Part shown: positions 30,901 through 38,418 of the stretch, in pieces
How the letters are laid out: every line of letters starts with the position of its first letter
Numbering within the stretch: position 1 is the stretch's first letter
NCBI RefSeq assembly: GCF_027497255.1
Contig: NZ_CP114903.1
Coordinates: 868,001 to 932,000, forward strand
From: Micromonospora sp. WMMD882
GTDB taxonomy: Bacteria > Actinomycetota > Actinomycetes > Mycobacteriales > Micromonosporaceae
DNA length: 64,000 nucleotides
Reading direction: 5' to 3'
The notes under the pieces: model-generated
The model's database searches: none
Told to the model about the DNA's origin: nothing
What the model saw: the letters and a program-made list of their open reading frames with translations, nothing else
Translations under genes and position numbers: made by a program

Positions 30901-33900
30901 CCGTCGCCGAGGCGGTAGCCGTTGTTGAAGGCGCTGTCGACGGCCGCCCGCGCGCGGTCCTGGACGGCCGGGAGCCGCCGCTCGGCGGTCGGGTCCTGCG
31001 GGGCGAGGTGGATCCGGACGGTGAAGTCGTGCACCGTGTCGCCGCCGGGGGTGGTGAGCTGCCGGTACCGGTAGGCGATCGGGCCGGCGAGGTGGTCGAG
31101 GGTGGGACGGGTCACCGGGCCGTCGGTGGGGGGTTCCAGTCCGGCCGCGCGGTACGAGTCGGCGACCACGTCGGGCAGCGGGCCGGTCCGCTGACCGGTG
31201 GGGATCACGTCGTACGCGGTGGCGTGGGCGCGGTGCGGGGGGACCGTGGGACGCAGCCGGTCGATGGTGTCCCGGTCCACGACGGTGGGCGCGCGCCGGG
31301 GGCGGCGGCTGTCGACCCGACCGCCGGGCGCGGGCGCCGTGCCGCGCGGGGACGGCCGCCCCGCCACCGTCGCCGACCGGAAGACGACCTGGTTCTGGCT
31401 GTCCAGGGCGCGGGTGAGCCGCACGGTACGGGTGGCGTCCGCGACCGGGAACGTCGTCGGGACCCCTTCGGTGTCCACCACGATGGTCAGCCCCAGCTCC
31501 CGGGCCGCCGCCATGAGCGCCGCGTCGGACGCCGCGTACAGCCGCCGCCGCTCCTTCGCGTCGACCGGCGGGGCCGGCGGCAGCGCCTCCGGGCCGGCGA
31601 GGCCCCCGATCCCCTGCGGCCGGGGCGGCTGCGCGGCGATCGCGGTCGCCACGAAGTGCCCGTACGAGTAGGGGTTGTCGAGCCGGTGCTGGCGGAAGGC
31701 CGCCAGCGGCCCCTTCTCGTAGGCGTCCAGGATCTTCTTGCGGGCCGCGTCCGAGGTCCCCGGGGGGATGTCCGGAAGGGCGACGGAGTCGAGGACCCGC
31801 TGGCGCAGGTCGGTCGGCGCGACGCCCGCCTCGACGCCCAGCACGTCGTACAGCGATCCCGGCCGTACCGTGGTGGGGGTCTGGCGGTTGGTCCTCGCGG
31901 CGTTCGCGAACTCCTGGAGGATCGTGTACGACGTGTTGGACACCGACAGCAGGTGGGCCGCGTACACCTTCTGGTCGGGCGGCAGGCCGACGCCCGCGTC
32001 GTTGTCGCGGAACCCCAGCGAGATGGACGGGGCGAGCGTGTTGAGCGCCTTGTCGCCCAGGTGCTCCCGGTCGGCGGAGCTGAGCCCGTCGATCCACGAG
32101 GACGTGGACTGCCCGTCGTCGCGCCGCAGCGCGTACGGGTCCGGCTTCGAGGCGTTGCTCTCCGCGTACGTGGTGAGGCTGGTGCCCTTCTTGGCCTTCC
32201 TGATGTCGGTCGGCTTGGCCCGGGGGCGGGTCGTCAGGTCGAGCCCGAAGAAGCGGCCCGACACGCCGCCCATGTTGGTGTGGGTCTGCCGCAGCACCTT
32301 CTCGGTGAGGTAGGCGAACGCCAGCCGGGACAGGTCGGTCGGGGTGGCCGAGTCGAAGAAGTCGGTCACGAACGGCGTCCCCCGGGTGGGGTGCGGCACC
32401 GGGGGCGTGGTGAACCGCTGCGCGCCGTCGTCCGCCGTCGACCCCTCCTCGTCGCCGGGGGCGGGCAGCTCGGCCCGGTACGCGCGGTGCAGCCGCTCGC
32501 CGAGCAGGTTGAACTCGCTTGCGCCCTCGCCGAACCGGACCGTGTCGTTGCCGAGCACCACCAGACCGTCGACGAAGAGGTTCGGCTCCGGCGCGTACGG
32601 CACCAGCGGGTGGATCCGCGCCTGCCGGTCGCGGGTCTGCATGTCGTCGTCGATCTCCCGGGTGAACTCCTGGACGAACTCGCGGGCCGCGCGCTCGTCG
32701 TCCAGTTGCTCGACGAAGGACTCGTACGCCTGCCGGGTGTCGGGGTCCGTGGTGTTCCGGGCCGCCTTCGCCAACCGGGCCTGGACGTCGGCGACGAGCC
32801 GCCCGGGCGAGCCGACCCGGTAGCCGCCGACCATCATCAGCGGGCGCGTCGGCGTGCTGAGCGACGGTGGCAGGGGCGCGTTCCGGTCCTCCTCGGCGAC
32901 GCCCTCCCAGTCCATCCCGTCGTCACTGTCCAGGTCGGCGTCGTCCGGGTCGCCGTCGACGCTCGGGTCGAGCGCCATCGGGTCGACATCCTCGGGCGTC
33001 GGATCGGTCAACTCCCGCAGCCGGTCGAACATGTGCGGCCCGGCCGGCGGCGTGTCCGGCGAGCCGTCCGTGTCCCGGCCCCGGACCGTACGCGGGGCGT
33101 CCTCGTAGTCCTGGATGGAGACGTACGGGTAGTTCCCCCGGGCGACGAGCGCCTGCACGGCCTGGGTGGTCTCCGGTGACCCGAGCACCTTGTTACGGGC
33201 CCTGCCGAACGGGAAGCTCCCGGTCGGCGGGATCAGGTCACCAAGCACCGCGACCGGCACCGGCAGGCCGGCGACCGCCTCGGCGGCCCGGTCGACCGCC
33301 TCCTGCAACTCCGGGCCGGCCTGAAGGTTCCGCAGGTTGAAGGAGACCACGACCGCGACCCTGGGCGGTGGCTGCGCCAAGCCGGCCAGCAGCCCCTCGA
33401 TCACCTCCGGCAGCCGGTCGACCTTGTCCGCTTCGGCGATCATGTTGACCACGAAGCCCATCGGCTGCCCCTGCGCGATGAGCGCGTCCCGTTTCGCGGG
33501 GTAGTTCCCGCTCGTCACCTCCTCCTGCTCCGCCACCAGCTCCTCGAACGCCGGGTTGCGCCGGGCGGTGATCTCGGGCGGTGGCGGCTTCCGGGCGCCG
33601 TACCAGACCGGCGGCGTACCGCTCTCCTCCTGGCCCGGCGGCCCGGTCTGCGCCTGGCCCGGCGGTGCGGTCTGTTCCTGGGCCGGCGGCCCGGTCTGTT
33701 CCTGGGCCGGCGGTGCGGTCTGCGCCTCGGCCGGCGGTGCGGTCTGTGCCTGGGCCGGCGGTGGCGCGGTCGGCCCGGTCGCCGTCAGGTCCGCCTGCGG
33801 CTGCGGCTGCGGGACGGGCGGAGGCGGCGGCGCCTCCGTCGTCGGGACGTGGGTGGGCATCACGTGGAAGGCCGGGTTCTCCGCCCCGGCGGGCGGGCTG

Positions 33901-36900
33901 GCCAGGTCGCCCGCCTGCCCGTCCACCATCACCACGTGCCCGGTGGCGAGTCGGAACGCGTTCACCAGGTGCCCCGTCCGGGCGGTCTGGGCGGTGGGGA
34001 ACGACCAGGCCAGCACGGTACGCGAGCCAGGAGGCAGCGCGCCCAGCGTCTGGACGACCCCGTAGATGTCGGTCGGCGGGCCGAACGTACCGCCCATCTG
34101 CGTTTCCAACGTGTGCAGCCCACGCATGGGACCGGCCTTCGGGGTGGGCTGCGCCGGGTGCCCCGCCGCCATCCGGTCGACGATCTGGACGGTCAGGTGA
34201 CAGTTGGTGTCCTGCTCGCCCAGCTTGACCGGGTTGACCTCCCGCAGATCCGGCATCAGGGCGTCCCGGACGATGGCCAGGTCGCCGCTGGCGTCCCAGT
34301 TGGTGATGCTGTTGGCGGTGATCACCGGGGGTAGGCCCGGCCCCGGCACGACGGAGACGTGGTCCAGCAGGGCAAGGAAGGCGGCGTCCCGCTGCGCGAC
34401 GAGGACGGCCCGGTCCTGCTCGCCGATTTCGGGGTTCGCCGCTGCGGCCCGGAGCAGCAGGAACTGCTCGCCCAGCGGGCTGGGCGGGGCGGTCGGCGGC
34501 GCCGGCGGCACCGCGAGCTGCGGCTGCGGCTCCGGCTCCGGCTGTGCCGGTGGCGCCGGCTGCCGCTGTGCCGGTGGCGCCGGCGGTGGCTGACCCTCCG
34601 GTTCCGGTTGCGGCTGTTGTCGCGGCTGTGGTTCGCCCTCCGGTTCCGGCTCGGGCCGCCCGTCCCGCGCCGGCTGCTGTTCGGATGTCGGCTCCTGCTC
34701 CGATCTCGGCGCGGGCGCCGAGATCGGCTCCGGCTCCGACGTGGCCGGTTGCTCGGATGTCGGCTCCCGTTCCGACGTGGACCGCTGCTCGGACGCCGGC
34801 GCTTGCTCCGAGGTCGGTTGTCGCTCCGAGGTCGGCTCCTGCTCCGACGTCGGTTGTTGCTCGGTGGTCGGTTGTTGCTCCGAGGTGGGTTGTTGCTCCG
34901 AGGTGGGTTGTTGCTCGGTGGTCGGCCCTTGCTCGTCGGTGGTCGGTTGTCGGCGCGAGGCCGGTTGGTGGTGGGCTGCCGGCTGTGGTTCCGGCAGGTC
35001 GATCTCCATCGGGTCAGGGGGCGGCTCGTCACCGATACGCAGATGCTCCAGGTCGGAGATCAACGCGCCGACGCCGTCGATGCGCAACCCGTCCAGGCCG
35101 GTGATCACCGCGTCGACGTCGACGGCAGGCGGATCGGTCACGCCGGCGATCGGCGCGGCCGGTCCGGGGTCCGTCGGGCCGACTTCGGAGCCCTGGTTCT
35201 GCTGTTCGGTGGGTTCCCCTCCGTCGCGGGTCTGCTGCCCGGCGGGCCCGCTCGCGGCGCGGCTCGGGGACCCGGCGGGCCCGGCCCCGGTCGGGCCGGT
35301 GGAGCGTGACGTGCCGGCCGGGGTGGCGTCGGTCGCGGTGGGCGCCGGCCCCGGGACGGCAGGCGGGACGACCGGTGGGGGCCCGTTGTCCCGGCTGCCC
35401 CAGACCACGGCCTCCGGGTCGATCACCGGGCCGGCCGGCGTGCGACCGACCGGGTGTGGACCGCCGGTGCTCGGCGGGGCCTCCGGGCTGCCGTTGAGCC
35501 CCGACCGCTCCCGGACGGGCGATCCGTCCGTCCGGGTCGGACGGTCGTCGCCGACCGGCGGCGCGGCGTCGACGACACCGCTCGCCGGACCGTGCTGCGT
35601 GTTCGTCGGGCCGGTCTGCGTGCCGGTCGGATCGGTCCCGCTGCCGGTCGGGCCGGGCTGCGTGGTCGGCGAGGTCGGCGGCCGGTCGGTCGAGCCGATC
35701 GGTGGTCCGGACTCGGCGCTGCTCCGGGGGACCGTCGTGGTCGGCTCGGCGCCGCCGGGCTGGGTGCCGCGTGGCTGGGTCAGGTCCGTCGGGGTGTCGG
35801 TCGGGCCGTTCGTCGGCTGGCTGGTGGGGTCGGTCGGCTGGCTGGTCGGGTCGACGGGGCCGGTGGTCGGGCCGGGGGTCGGCGGTGACACCAGCGCCGG
35901 CGGCTGCTGCCCCTGGCCGTCCGTGCGCGCCGACGGCTGCGTCTCGGGCTGGACGGGTGGCACCGACTCGGGCTGCCGTACGGTCGGCGGTTGCTCGGTG
36001 GTCGGGTCCGCGCCGTCCGGCGGGCCGGCGTCGCCCCGGACCGGGCCGGGACCGACCGGCAGGGTCTCGAAGTCCGGCAACCCCTGGTGCATGCCGGGGG
36101 CGGTCGGCCCCGGGTACGGCCCGGACGGCGACAGGACGGGCGGCGGCGGCCGGTCGTCGGCGCCGGACGGGCCGCGTGTTCCGTTCGGCCGGGTCTGGTC
36201 GGTGTCCACCAGGACCGGCGGTGGCACGGGGTCGGTGGTCCGGGCGACGGGAGGCTGCACGACCGGTGGCGGCACGACGGGGGGCGCGTCCAGCGGCGGG
36301 CCGTCCCGGTCGGACCGCCCCTCGCCGCCCGTCCGGTCACTGCCCGGCCCGTCACCACCTGGCCCGTCCCCGCCCGGCCCGTCCCCGCCCGACCCGTCCC
36401 CGCCCGACCCGTCCCCGCCCGACCCGTCCCCGCCCGACCCGTCCCCGCCCTGCCGGTCGCCGGTGGTGTCGTCGCCGGTGGTCGGCGGGCCGTCGGTCGG
36501 GTCGCCGCCGGTGCCGGACGGGCCCTGCGGGGTGGACTCGTCCCGCGGCCCCTTCTCGTCGTCCCCGCCGGACGGTCGGTTCCCGGCCGGGTCCGGAACG
36601 CCGTCGAGGGCGGCCAGGTCCTTGCTCTTCGGCGGGCCGTCAAGCGTGCCGGCGTCCGGCGGCCCCTCGCCGCCGAGGAACTCGCCGGCGTCGTGCGCGT
36701 ACCGGGTGGCGTAGGAGCCGACCACGGAGGAGACCGCGGTGGCCAGCGCGTTGAAGTTGGCGAATCCGCCGATCATCGCCAGGAACGCGGCCTCGCCGAG
36801 CAGCTCGCCGATCGCGCCCAGCCCGGCCTGGCCGTGCGCGGTGCCGCTGAACCTGGGGAAGTACCGGCCGCCGATCTGGTGGACGCCACCGGCGACGGTG

Positions 36901-37544
36901 CCGATGAACGCGCCCGCGCCCACCGAGAGGAAGAGGTCCGAGAAGTCGAAACCGCCGTCCTTGTTGTTCTTTCCGAGCACGATGGCCTGGGCGATGATGT
37001 TCTCCGCGCCTTCCTGCGCGCCCTCCTCGGCCGCCTCCTGGGCGAGGCGCAGGAGCAGCAGGTGCAGGTCGTGCTTGAGGCGGTCGAGCAGCGCCTGGCT
37101 GATCCGCTGACCGATCTTGAGGTACGCGGGGACCAGGGTCGCGCCGAAGCCGGACGCCATGGCCAGGGCGATCTCCACGACGATCATGAACGCGGCGACG
37201 ACGATCTGGGTCTGCCCGTAGTCGATCTGCTGGTTGGCCTGGTCGGCGACGTGCCCCGCGATCAGCAGCTTCCCGGCCCCCTGCGGTACCGGTCCGGTGA
37301 TCGCCCGCTGGTACTCCTGGAACGCGTCACCGGCGGGACTGTCGAGGTTGCCGTGCAGCCCGAAGCCGAGGGCCTGGGTCGGGCCGACGACGTCGTACAC
37401 CTCGCGGCTGAGACGTTCGAGCTCGATGCCGAGCGCCTTCAGCTCGGACGGGTCACCCTTGGGGAACTCCTCACCGACGGTGTAGAGGATCGCGTCGTAC
37501 GCCCACTGCCAGTTGGGGTCGTTGGGGATGTGGAAGTCGCCCAT
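21951..37544 (-). CDS. Giant multi-domain CpnT-like type VII secretion polymorphic effector
   Basis: 5,197 residues. Order: WXG100/CpnT-type head (1-285; helical, hydrophobic ~112-137); Pro/Gly/Asp-rich linker with tandem repeats (~290-1060); papain-fold deamidase-like domain with Cys1115, His1192 and Asp1208; GT-A-like stretch (~1360-1490; FGRARN near 1450, VSIQDYED near 1479); HEYGHYLGLYDE metalloprotease motif (His2259); amidoligase-like start MGIEIEG (~2358); coiled coils (~2695-3060); C80-like peptidase with His3191 and Cys3229; coiled coils (~3330-3640); seven related modules (~3725-5197). The head fits export through the adjacent ESX machinery. Domain names beyond the head, papain fold and HExxH are inference. 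No classical nuclease toxin tip is seen at the C-terminus. It starts 7 nt after the WXG-like gene and lacks its own clear ribosome site. Confidence 0.85.
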   Translation of the reverse strand: MGDFHIPNDPNWQWAYDAILYTVGEEFPKGDPSELKALGIELERLSREVYDVVGPTQALGFGLHGNLDSPAGDAFQEYQRAITGPVPQGAGKLLIAGHVADQANQQIDYGQTQIVVAAFMIVVEIALAMASGFGATLVPAYLKIGQRISQALLDRLKHDLHLLLLRLAQEAAEEGAQEGAENIIAQAIVLGKNNKDGGFDFSDLFLSVGAGAFIGTVAGGVHQIGGRYFPRFSGTAHGQAGLGAIGELLGEAAFLAMIGGFANFNALATAVSSVVGSYATRYAHDAGEFLGGEGPPDAGTLDGPPKSKDLAALDGVPDPAGNRPSGGDDEKGPRDESTPQGPSGTGGDPTDGPPTTGDDTTGDRQGGDGSGGDGSGGDGSGGDGSGGDGPGGDGPGGDGPGSDRTGGEGRSDRDGPPLDAPPVVPPPVVQPPVARTTDPVPPPVLVDTDQTRPNGTRGPSGADDRPPPPVLSPSGPYPGPTAPGMHQGLPDFETLPVGPGPVRGDAGPPDGADPTTEQPPTVRQPESVPPVQPETQPSARTDGQGQQPPALVSPPTPGPTTGPVDPTSQPTDPTSQPTNGPTDTPTDLTQPRGTQPGGAEPTTTVPRSSAESGPPIGSTDRPPTSPTTQPGPTGSGTDPTGTQTGPTNTQHGPASGVVDAAPPVGDDRPTRTDGSPVRERSGLNGSPEAPPSTGGPHPVGRTPAGPVIDPEAVVWGSRDNGPPPVVPPAVPGPAPTATDATPAGTSRSTGPTGAGPAGSPSRAASGPAGQQTRDGGEPTEQQNQGSEVGPTDPGPAAPIAGVTDPPAVDVDAVITGLDGLRIDGVGALISDLEHLRIGDEPPPDPMEIDLPEPQPAAHHQPASRRQPTTDEQGPTTEQQPTSEQQPTSEQQPTTEQQPTSEQEPTSERQPTSEQAPASEQRSTSEREPTSEQPATSEPEPISAPAPRSEQEPTSEQQPARDGRPEPEPEGEPQPRQQPQPEPEGQPPPAPPAQRQPAPPAQPEPEPQPQLAVPPAPPTAPPSPLGEQFLLLRAAAANPEIGEQDRAVLVAQRDAAFLALLDHVSVVPGPGLPPVITANSITNWDASGDLAIVRDALMPDLREVNPVKLGEQDTNCHLTVQIVDRMAAGHPAQPTPKAGPMRGLHTLETQMGGTFGPPTDIYGVVQTLGALPPGSRTVLAWSFPTAQTARTGHLVNAFRLATGHVVMVDGQAGDLASPPAGAENPAFHVMPTHVPTTEAPPPPPVPQPQPQADLTATGPTAPPPAQAQTAPPAEAQTAPPAQEQTGPPAQEQTAPPGQAQTGPPGQEESGTPPVWYGARKPPPPEITARRNPAFEELVAEQEEVTSGNYPAKRDALIAQGQPMGFVVNMIAEADKVDRLPEVIEGLLAGLAQPPPRVAVVVSFNLRNLQAGPELQEAVDRAAEAVAGLPVPVAVLGDLIPPTGSFPFGRARNKVLGSPETTQAVQALVARGNYPYVSIQDYEDAPRTVRGRDTDGSPDTPPAGPHMFDRLRELTDPTPEDVDPMALDPSVDGDPDDADLDSDDGMDWEGVAEEDRNAPLPPSLSTPTRPLMMVGGYRVGSPGRLVADVQARLAKAARNTTDPDTRQAYESFVEQLDDERAAREFVQEFTREIDDDMQTRDRQARIHPLVPYAPEPNLFVDGLVVLGNDTVRFGEGASEFNLLGERLHRAYRAELPAPGDEEGSTADDGAQRFTTPPVPHPTRGTPFVTDFFDSATPTDLSRLAFAYLTEKVLRQTHTNMGGVSGRFFGLDLTTRPRAKPTDIRKAKKGTSLTTYAESNASKPDPYALRRDDGQSTSSWIDGLSSADREHLGDKALNTLAPSISLGFRDNDAGVGLPPDQKVYAAHLLSVSNTSYTILQEFANAARTNRQTPTTVRPGSLYDVLGVEAGVAPTDLRQRVLDSVALPDIPPGTSDAARKKILDAYEKGPLAAFRQHRLDNPYSYGHFVATAIAAQPPRPQGIGGLAGPEALPPAPPVDAKERRRLYAASDAALMAAARELGLTIVVDTEGVPTTFPVADATRTVRLTRALDSQNQVVFRSATVAGRPSPRGTAPAPGGRVDSRRPRRAPTVVDRDTIDRLRPTVPPHRAHATAYDVIPTGQRTGPLPDVVADSYRAAGLEPPTDGPVTRPTLDHLAGPIAYRYRQLTTPGGDTVHDFTVRIHLAPQDPTAERRLPAVQDRARAAVDSAFNNGYRLGDGQFHAHVEFVGPDDADTTVRLYGENPPPTTQTTWSVDGPDHEYAHEYGHYLGLYDENLDTRLTGPDGEPVRRIFNRDPSSAHVFADDSLMAAVDPDAPGELRQRHLDQIAGLAATTLDPDRGDLPPQAGGPRPADDDVPTRPAMGIEIEGRRHELVSSFTLDYNEVLVTHTSGTVEIKVDGYHPRESDGRKLSDKVHIGEVVSAPFRVSPREDRPGRAEAADLAVEASRRLDSLAEGDETSLTELFPESEGWRVTAIGEEVTVRGRNLNPRNDNPYTQYTVGVPLAGATRVLRHVADNSSSVPADGSPRSRRGIIEDGLAVAERVRARYRQWAGGAASDLDAEEIAGVLAITYPHLAALAYSHAADVAGAEGRMYKSYLAAASRVGPTALHAALSPAAREFLGAHRDEIRALVDRQVGAALGGDPAVTAALRDLGLLDPDGGYHLTRARPEDVGGTIQDYLDNALLGDRATVRLNQEIFLSTHFDRLDDNGGHLADRPLAPLEIRALRAHQSLTGARQQTEDLASVLNDVDRTIPVATPDRLDQQLTDVAATLAPAAGRLTRLRDTLAALPVARIAAARTFHAGLDTHLGNASARQDEIRDTWQRTRDGLVGERSGRRLLDDLTRTARDHGVDPAEPDLRRFAVLVDQHRAAVAQAERHATQARTELRRAREFLDDRQDDILGHQEQLAEMLSRVDRVRELAPAVDEDAREAERIADRLDAALGTARAAIDAYRAGSGGGKRAQDGLRQTVRAVAEIRGRLDRTRRKFQDIGLPAPGGDLHAAVDTLTRAVNRTHLQGRTAVTNLGDADLFLRDGAQHARAADAAVDRARAAREEAVRLAVRLGFGPGALGPVAELDPGSDGDLDLSVGTDSDLEADVYSDVSGSDGQDPEESDPEEAASDRADSDPENRSDDGDQVGRWRFGPADDTGPTPTGDAGTARPVDVPAGILLAAPGDTGIPRPARRFPARDDRFHVFAHAGPDSLHVGAERISPRQLARMIRENPRWQGRPVVLIACDTGLDRRDGFAARLARELPGTRIVAPQGVAFAGTSGHAIVSLTDSYDEHGVPLPGAVTEDTRWLGFVAGPDPTADVTVTELDHLLGPDTPLGEFDPADTRALLDDLVDQTSDDLADVAPAARQTVDDIARLLPATSDAQRWQHEATALATTAGQTADQVRLDVRQITDRTGQARRLDETADRAVEEAAGRYDRQRTRPLREAVERAHAERGRAGQPVRQALAAADRERVTLEEHRDLAGRARDRADEVTDDLAALRDVHDELVRLLDRGRQHRADAAAAARDAARAEQELATIPPDDRVRRAGWQLAMARAAQQAVFAASGGRETRNRVADLVTAYRQGPLAPARRSLPGRLAAAHETLARVRARQPYADAAYDRATARLDTAHERMSEVEEALADVADLADELGLRTEFRTTPPPSPTDDPPAEFLTETVSDDDDPPAEFLTETVSEDDDDPPADLLVESPPDDGEDSGRPVPFAPATTTAPAPADPADDGTPLLAPAPLRDAAGRVFGVSYARHPHNAQRTAAWAHRQQVRTVGDVDGYDGTVGSGTPTRRTAQWAASRGRRPFVVHFDQSDGRYAYAPTAGGGRRRLTADDVVRLVNGTGLLDLRNAPPTTSLVLLSPYAGWHTEPGNLGYDVLAAAQRTYGYQGDVHAPQTAPSVVAGRLALDHGGDFTTFLAPPSIPSTYPSSIPSSPVLSTDPGSPGGRDDADDDSGSDTGPDPNEEMLDRETPYQPPRFTPAEFTDPLTGGTPPPPSTRPRVRPVLDPQGEAFGVSLLSDDADVQKLTTYAGDSSPAARDTVLHYDAKGDQTYSLAPWAADADRPGGRPLFLFVKGAPDGRSLLLPRADGGAVIVAPEDLPTLLAADPDFRKVDDGDFNRPIVLVVLDAGPGSSFPREVARKFLAGQVALGGYRKVYHPTGDAWLPRSRTENALRVNEGGYELVREPTVDELRVAELPGGRGVVLPLPGDPADMSVAVRGRRGGPGTDFLVGVAGDGRRVWVGTPGGRKVELDGGQFGRAVAGHPALRAVLAGPPTVGVTLASPLAGVRDDTGHTGYDFARGLGVDTRQRAVRATTEVLPATGSTTPVAQVPYDRIRALKMTSGLSFGGDVGVLYPTATEFFHIMPSTAYERWLQQTSYISLEHYGKPNGDLLLEKAPWGKKLPVVVRVGSLDDQHLSVRDAHDTNRNYTLPVTGLPRVLAGTRAFRDVAGRYSDRSVLVLLPPTFSTRHAERLAASLRDDLRRLGYFRVVHVNVGSEVTDTGRITRPIWSRSHEPTPLLPREVDIRPLYHPGMVLAGVAFPTKIEDSNTDAQFVLNTTRGGPLTYTSDPATSAPKGTPGVERPLRQPSEKWDALLHAHGAKDNFWIRMRHGIKPDVIAASGDTLVDLLNNARYLAKFPPGQFRGFLGVVCWVGTHAWPAGPAAQFGRRLHELGDHRGFRGASNVVSMKFVAGKLSVADQGGYSVFPPPGTVVPADPQGGRVLGEVDDDEPPTGPTPTRQTAPPPAARHHPGLTLTDLRVMELTDPSGRVEGLAFPPSDDFAARFALVMPAARAGTYRAFPAGFDGTPRQQPAPWQDDKPIFSLFVAPITGDGVRVRHKDHGVLLIPLAQLGQVLVDAGVLRRPGVGPYTPFVLWTSRAGGRPGRGPAEELRGALRRGGHRGQVFAPTTSLKLDPPGPALSDGGTFRRYGDPPARRPVPETGLVVVPPEPAPRTSTPDPYPWQPDAAYRPPPPPPVHRPVPTTARPVRAAPPPPEPPASPPPEPPPTPPTPPRAVPVPPAPTVAPTPLSTVRVRDRRGRTVGFGMPYGARTATRISDNLLLVDSGSHRRYTRSDGQHETHRRTPWDGRRGLGGPPLWADVAGLVDDGDPALGTGSNVVTGGTLARLLVDGGYLAMGASWHTPIILLSSRAGQADAPTGAARRFVDRLRQLGYRGTVYGVTGDLARRTGSRHEEDWLRVVDGRFVRLSEGTL
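34670..34970 (-). repeat. Degenerate 15-18-bp repeats encoding Thr-Ser-Glu-Gln-Gln-Pro units
   Basis: About 15-20 units on the minus strand encode PTSEQQ/PTTEQQ variants (residues ~858-958 of the giant protein), giving a long, polar, unstructured linker before the papain-like domain. Confidence 0.75.
36361..36450 (-). repeat. Six 15-bp tandem repeats (Gly-Gly-Asp-Gly-Ser/Pro)
   Basis: Six exact or single-base-variant units (plus strand gacccgtccccgccc or ggcccgtccccgccc) encode GGDGS/GGDGP repeats at residues ~365-395 of the giant protein. Confidence 0.9.
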
Positions 37545-37551
37545 GGCCGGG

Positions 37552-38418
37552 TCAGGTCGGGTAGTCGAGCAGCGGCGCCGCCGAGCCGTCCGGGCGGAAG
37601 CTGACGATCAGCGGCTGGTAGTCGGGCGAGAAAGGGTCGAAGTCCAGCTCCGCTTTCGGCTTGACCAGGAAGAACTGTCCGCCGTCGGCGTCGAGCGGCT
37701 GGCCGTCGGGCCCGGTGACCGTCCGGCCGCCGAGCGGGACGATCGCGTCGTAGTGGTTGACGTCGGCCCGCGCGGTGCCGTCGGGCAGCGTGGTCAGCGA
37801 CCGTAGCTGGTATCCGGCGGGGATCGGGTCACCGTCGACGTGGACGCCCGTGGTGGGGTAGCCCCGGAAGGCGGAGATCGCCGGGCTGAACCGGGTGGGT
37901 TCCCCGGGCTGCTGGCCGTCGTAGGCCCGCTGGATCGGATCCGTGGGGTCGGCCGTGCTGAGCCGGGCCGGCCGGAGCCGGGGCAGCTCGTCCCCGGTCC
38001 ATTTGTTCAGCGACGCGGGTCTGGCGGGAACCGCCTCGGGGTCACCGGCGCCGGGCTGCCACCGCGGGAGCTTTCCGGGCAGGTCGTCGAACGCGCCGCC
38101 GATCGTGCGACCGGCCAGCTTCGCGTCGTCCTCCGCCTGACCGTACCCCTGGCCGCTGAGCCGCAGCCCGACGGCGGCGTACTCCACCGACGCCCGGACG
38201 GTGCGGACGATGGCCTCGACCACGTCGAGGGTCTGGTCGAACTCGTTCTTGAAGCCGGTGCCGAGCTCGTCGTCGCCCCAGGCGGGGGCGAACCGGTTCC
38301 GCAGCCCGTCCAACTGCCGCAGGTAACCGTCGTAGCGGGCGAGGTGGTCGGCGTAGGCGTCGCCGGCCCGGACGACGCCCTCGGGGTCGACCCAGATGGA
38401 GCCGTCCGGCACGCTCAC
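37552..38418 (-). CDS. WXG100-like protein partner of the giant effector
   Basis: 288 residues from the GTG at 38418, which overlaps the stop of the YbaB-like gene (GTGA). Residues ~10-100 form a helical hairpin like WXG100 proteins ('RNRFAPAWGDDELGTGF' at the turn), ending in the type VII motif YGQAE (YxxxE). The C-terminal part (~150-288) is an unfamiliar beta-rich domain ending 'PLIVSFRPDGSAAPLLDYPT'. It is 7 nt upstream of the giant gene, so it probably forms the heterodimer that carries the giant protein to the ESX channel. That pairing is inferred from gene order and family habits. Confidence 0.75.
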   Translation of the reverse strand: MSVPDGSIWVDPEGVVRAGDAYADHLARYDGYLRQLDGLRNRFAPAWGDDELGTGFKNEFDQTLDVVEAIVRTVRASVEYAAVGLRLSGQGYGQAEDDAKLAGRTIGGAFDDLPGKLPRWQPGAGDPEAVPARPASLNKWTGDELPRLRPARLSTADPTDPIQRAYDGQQPGEPTRFSPAISAFRGYPTTGVHVDGDPIPAGYQLRSLTTLPDGTARADVNHYDAIVPLGGRTVTGPDGQPLDADGGQFFLVKPKAELDFDPFSPDYQPLIVSFRPDGSAAPLLDYPT

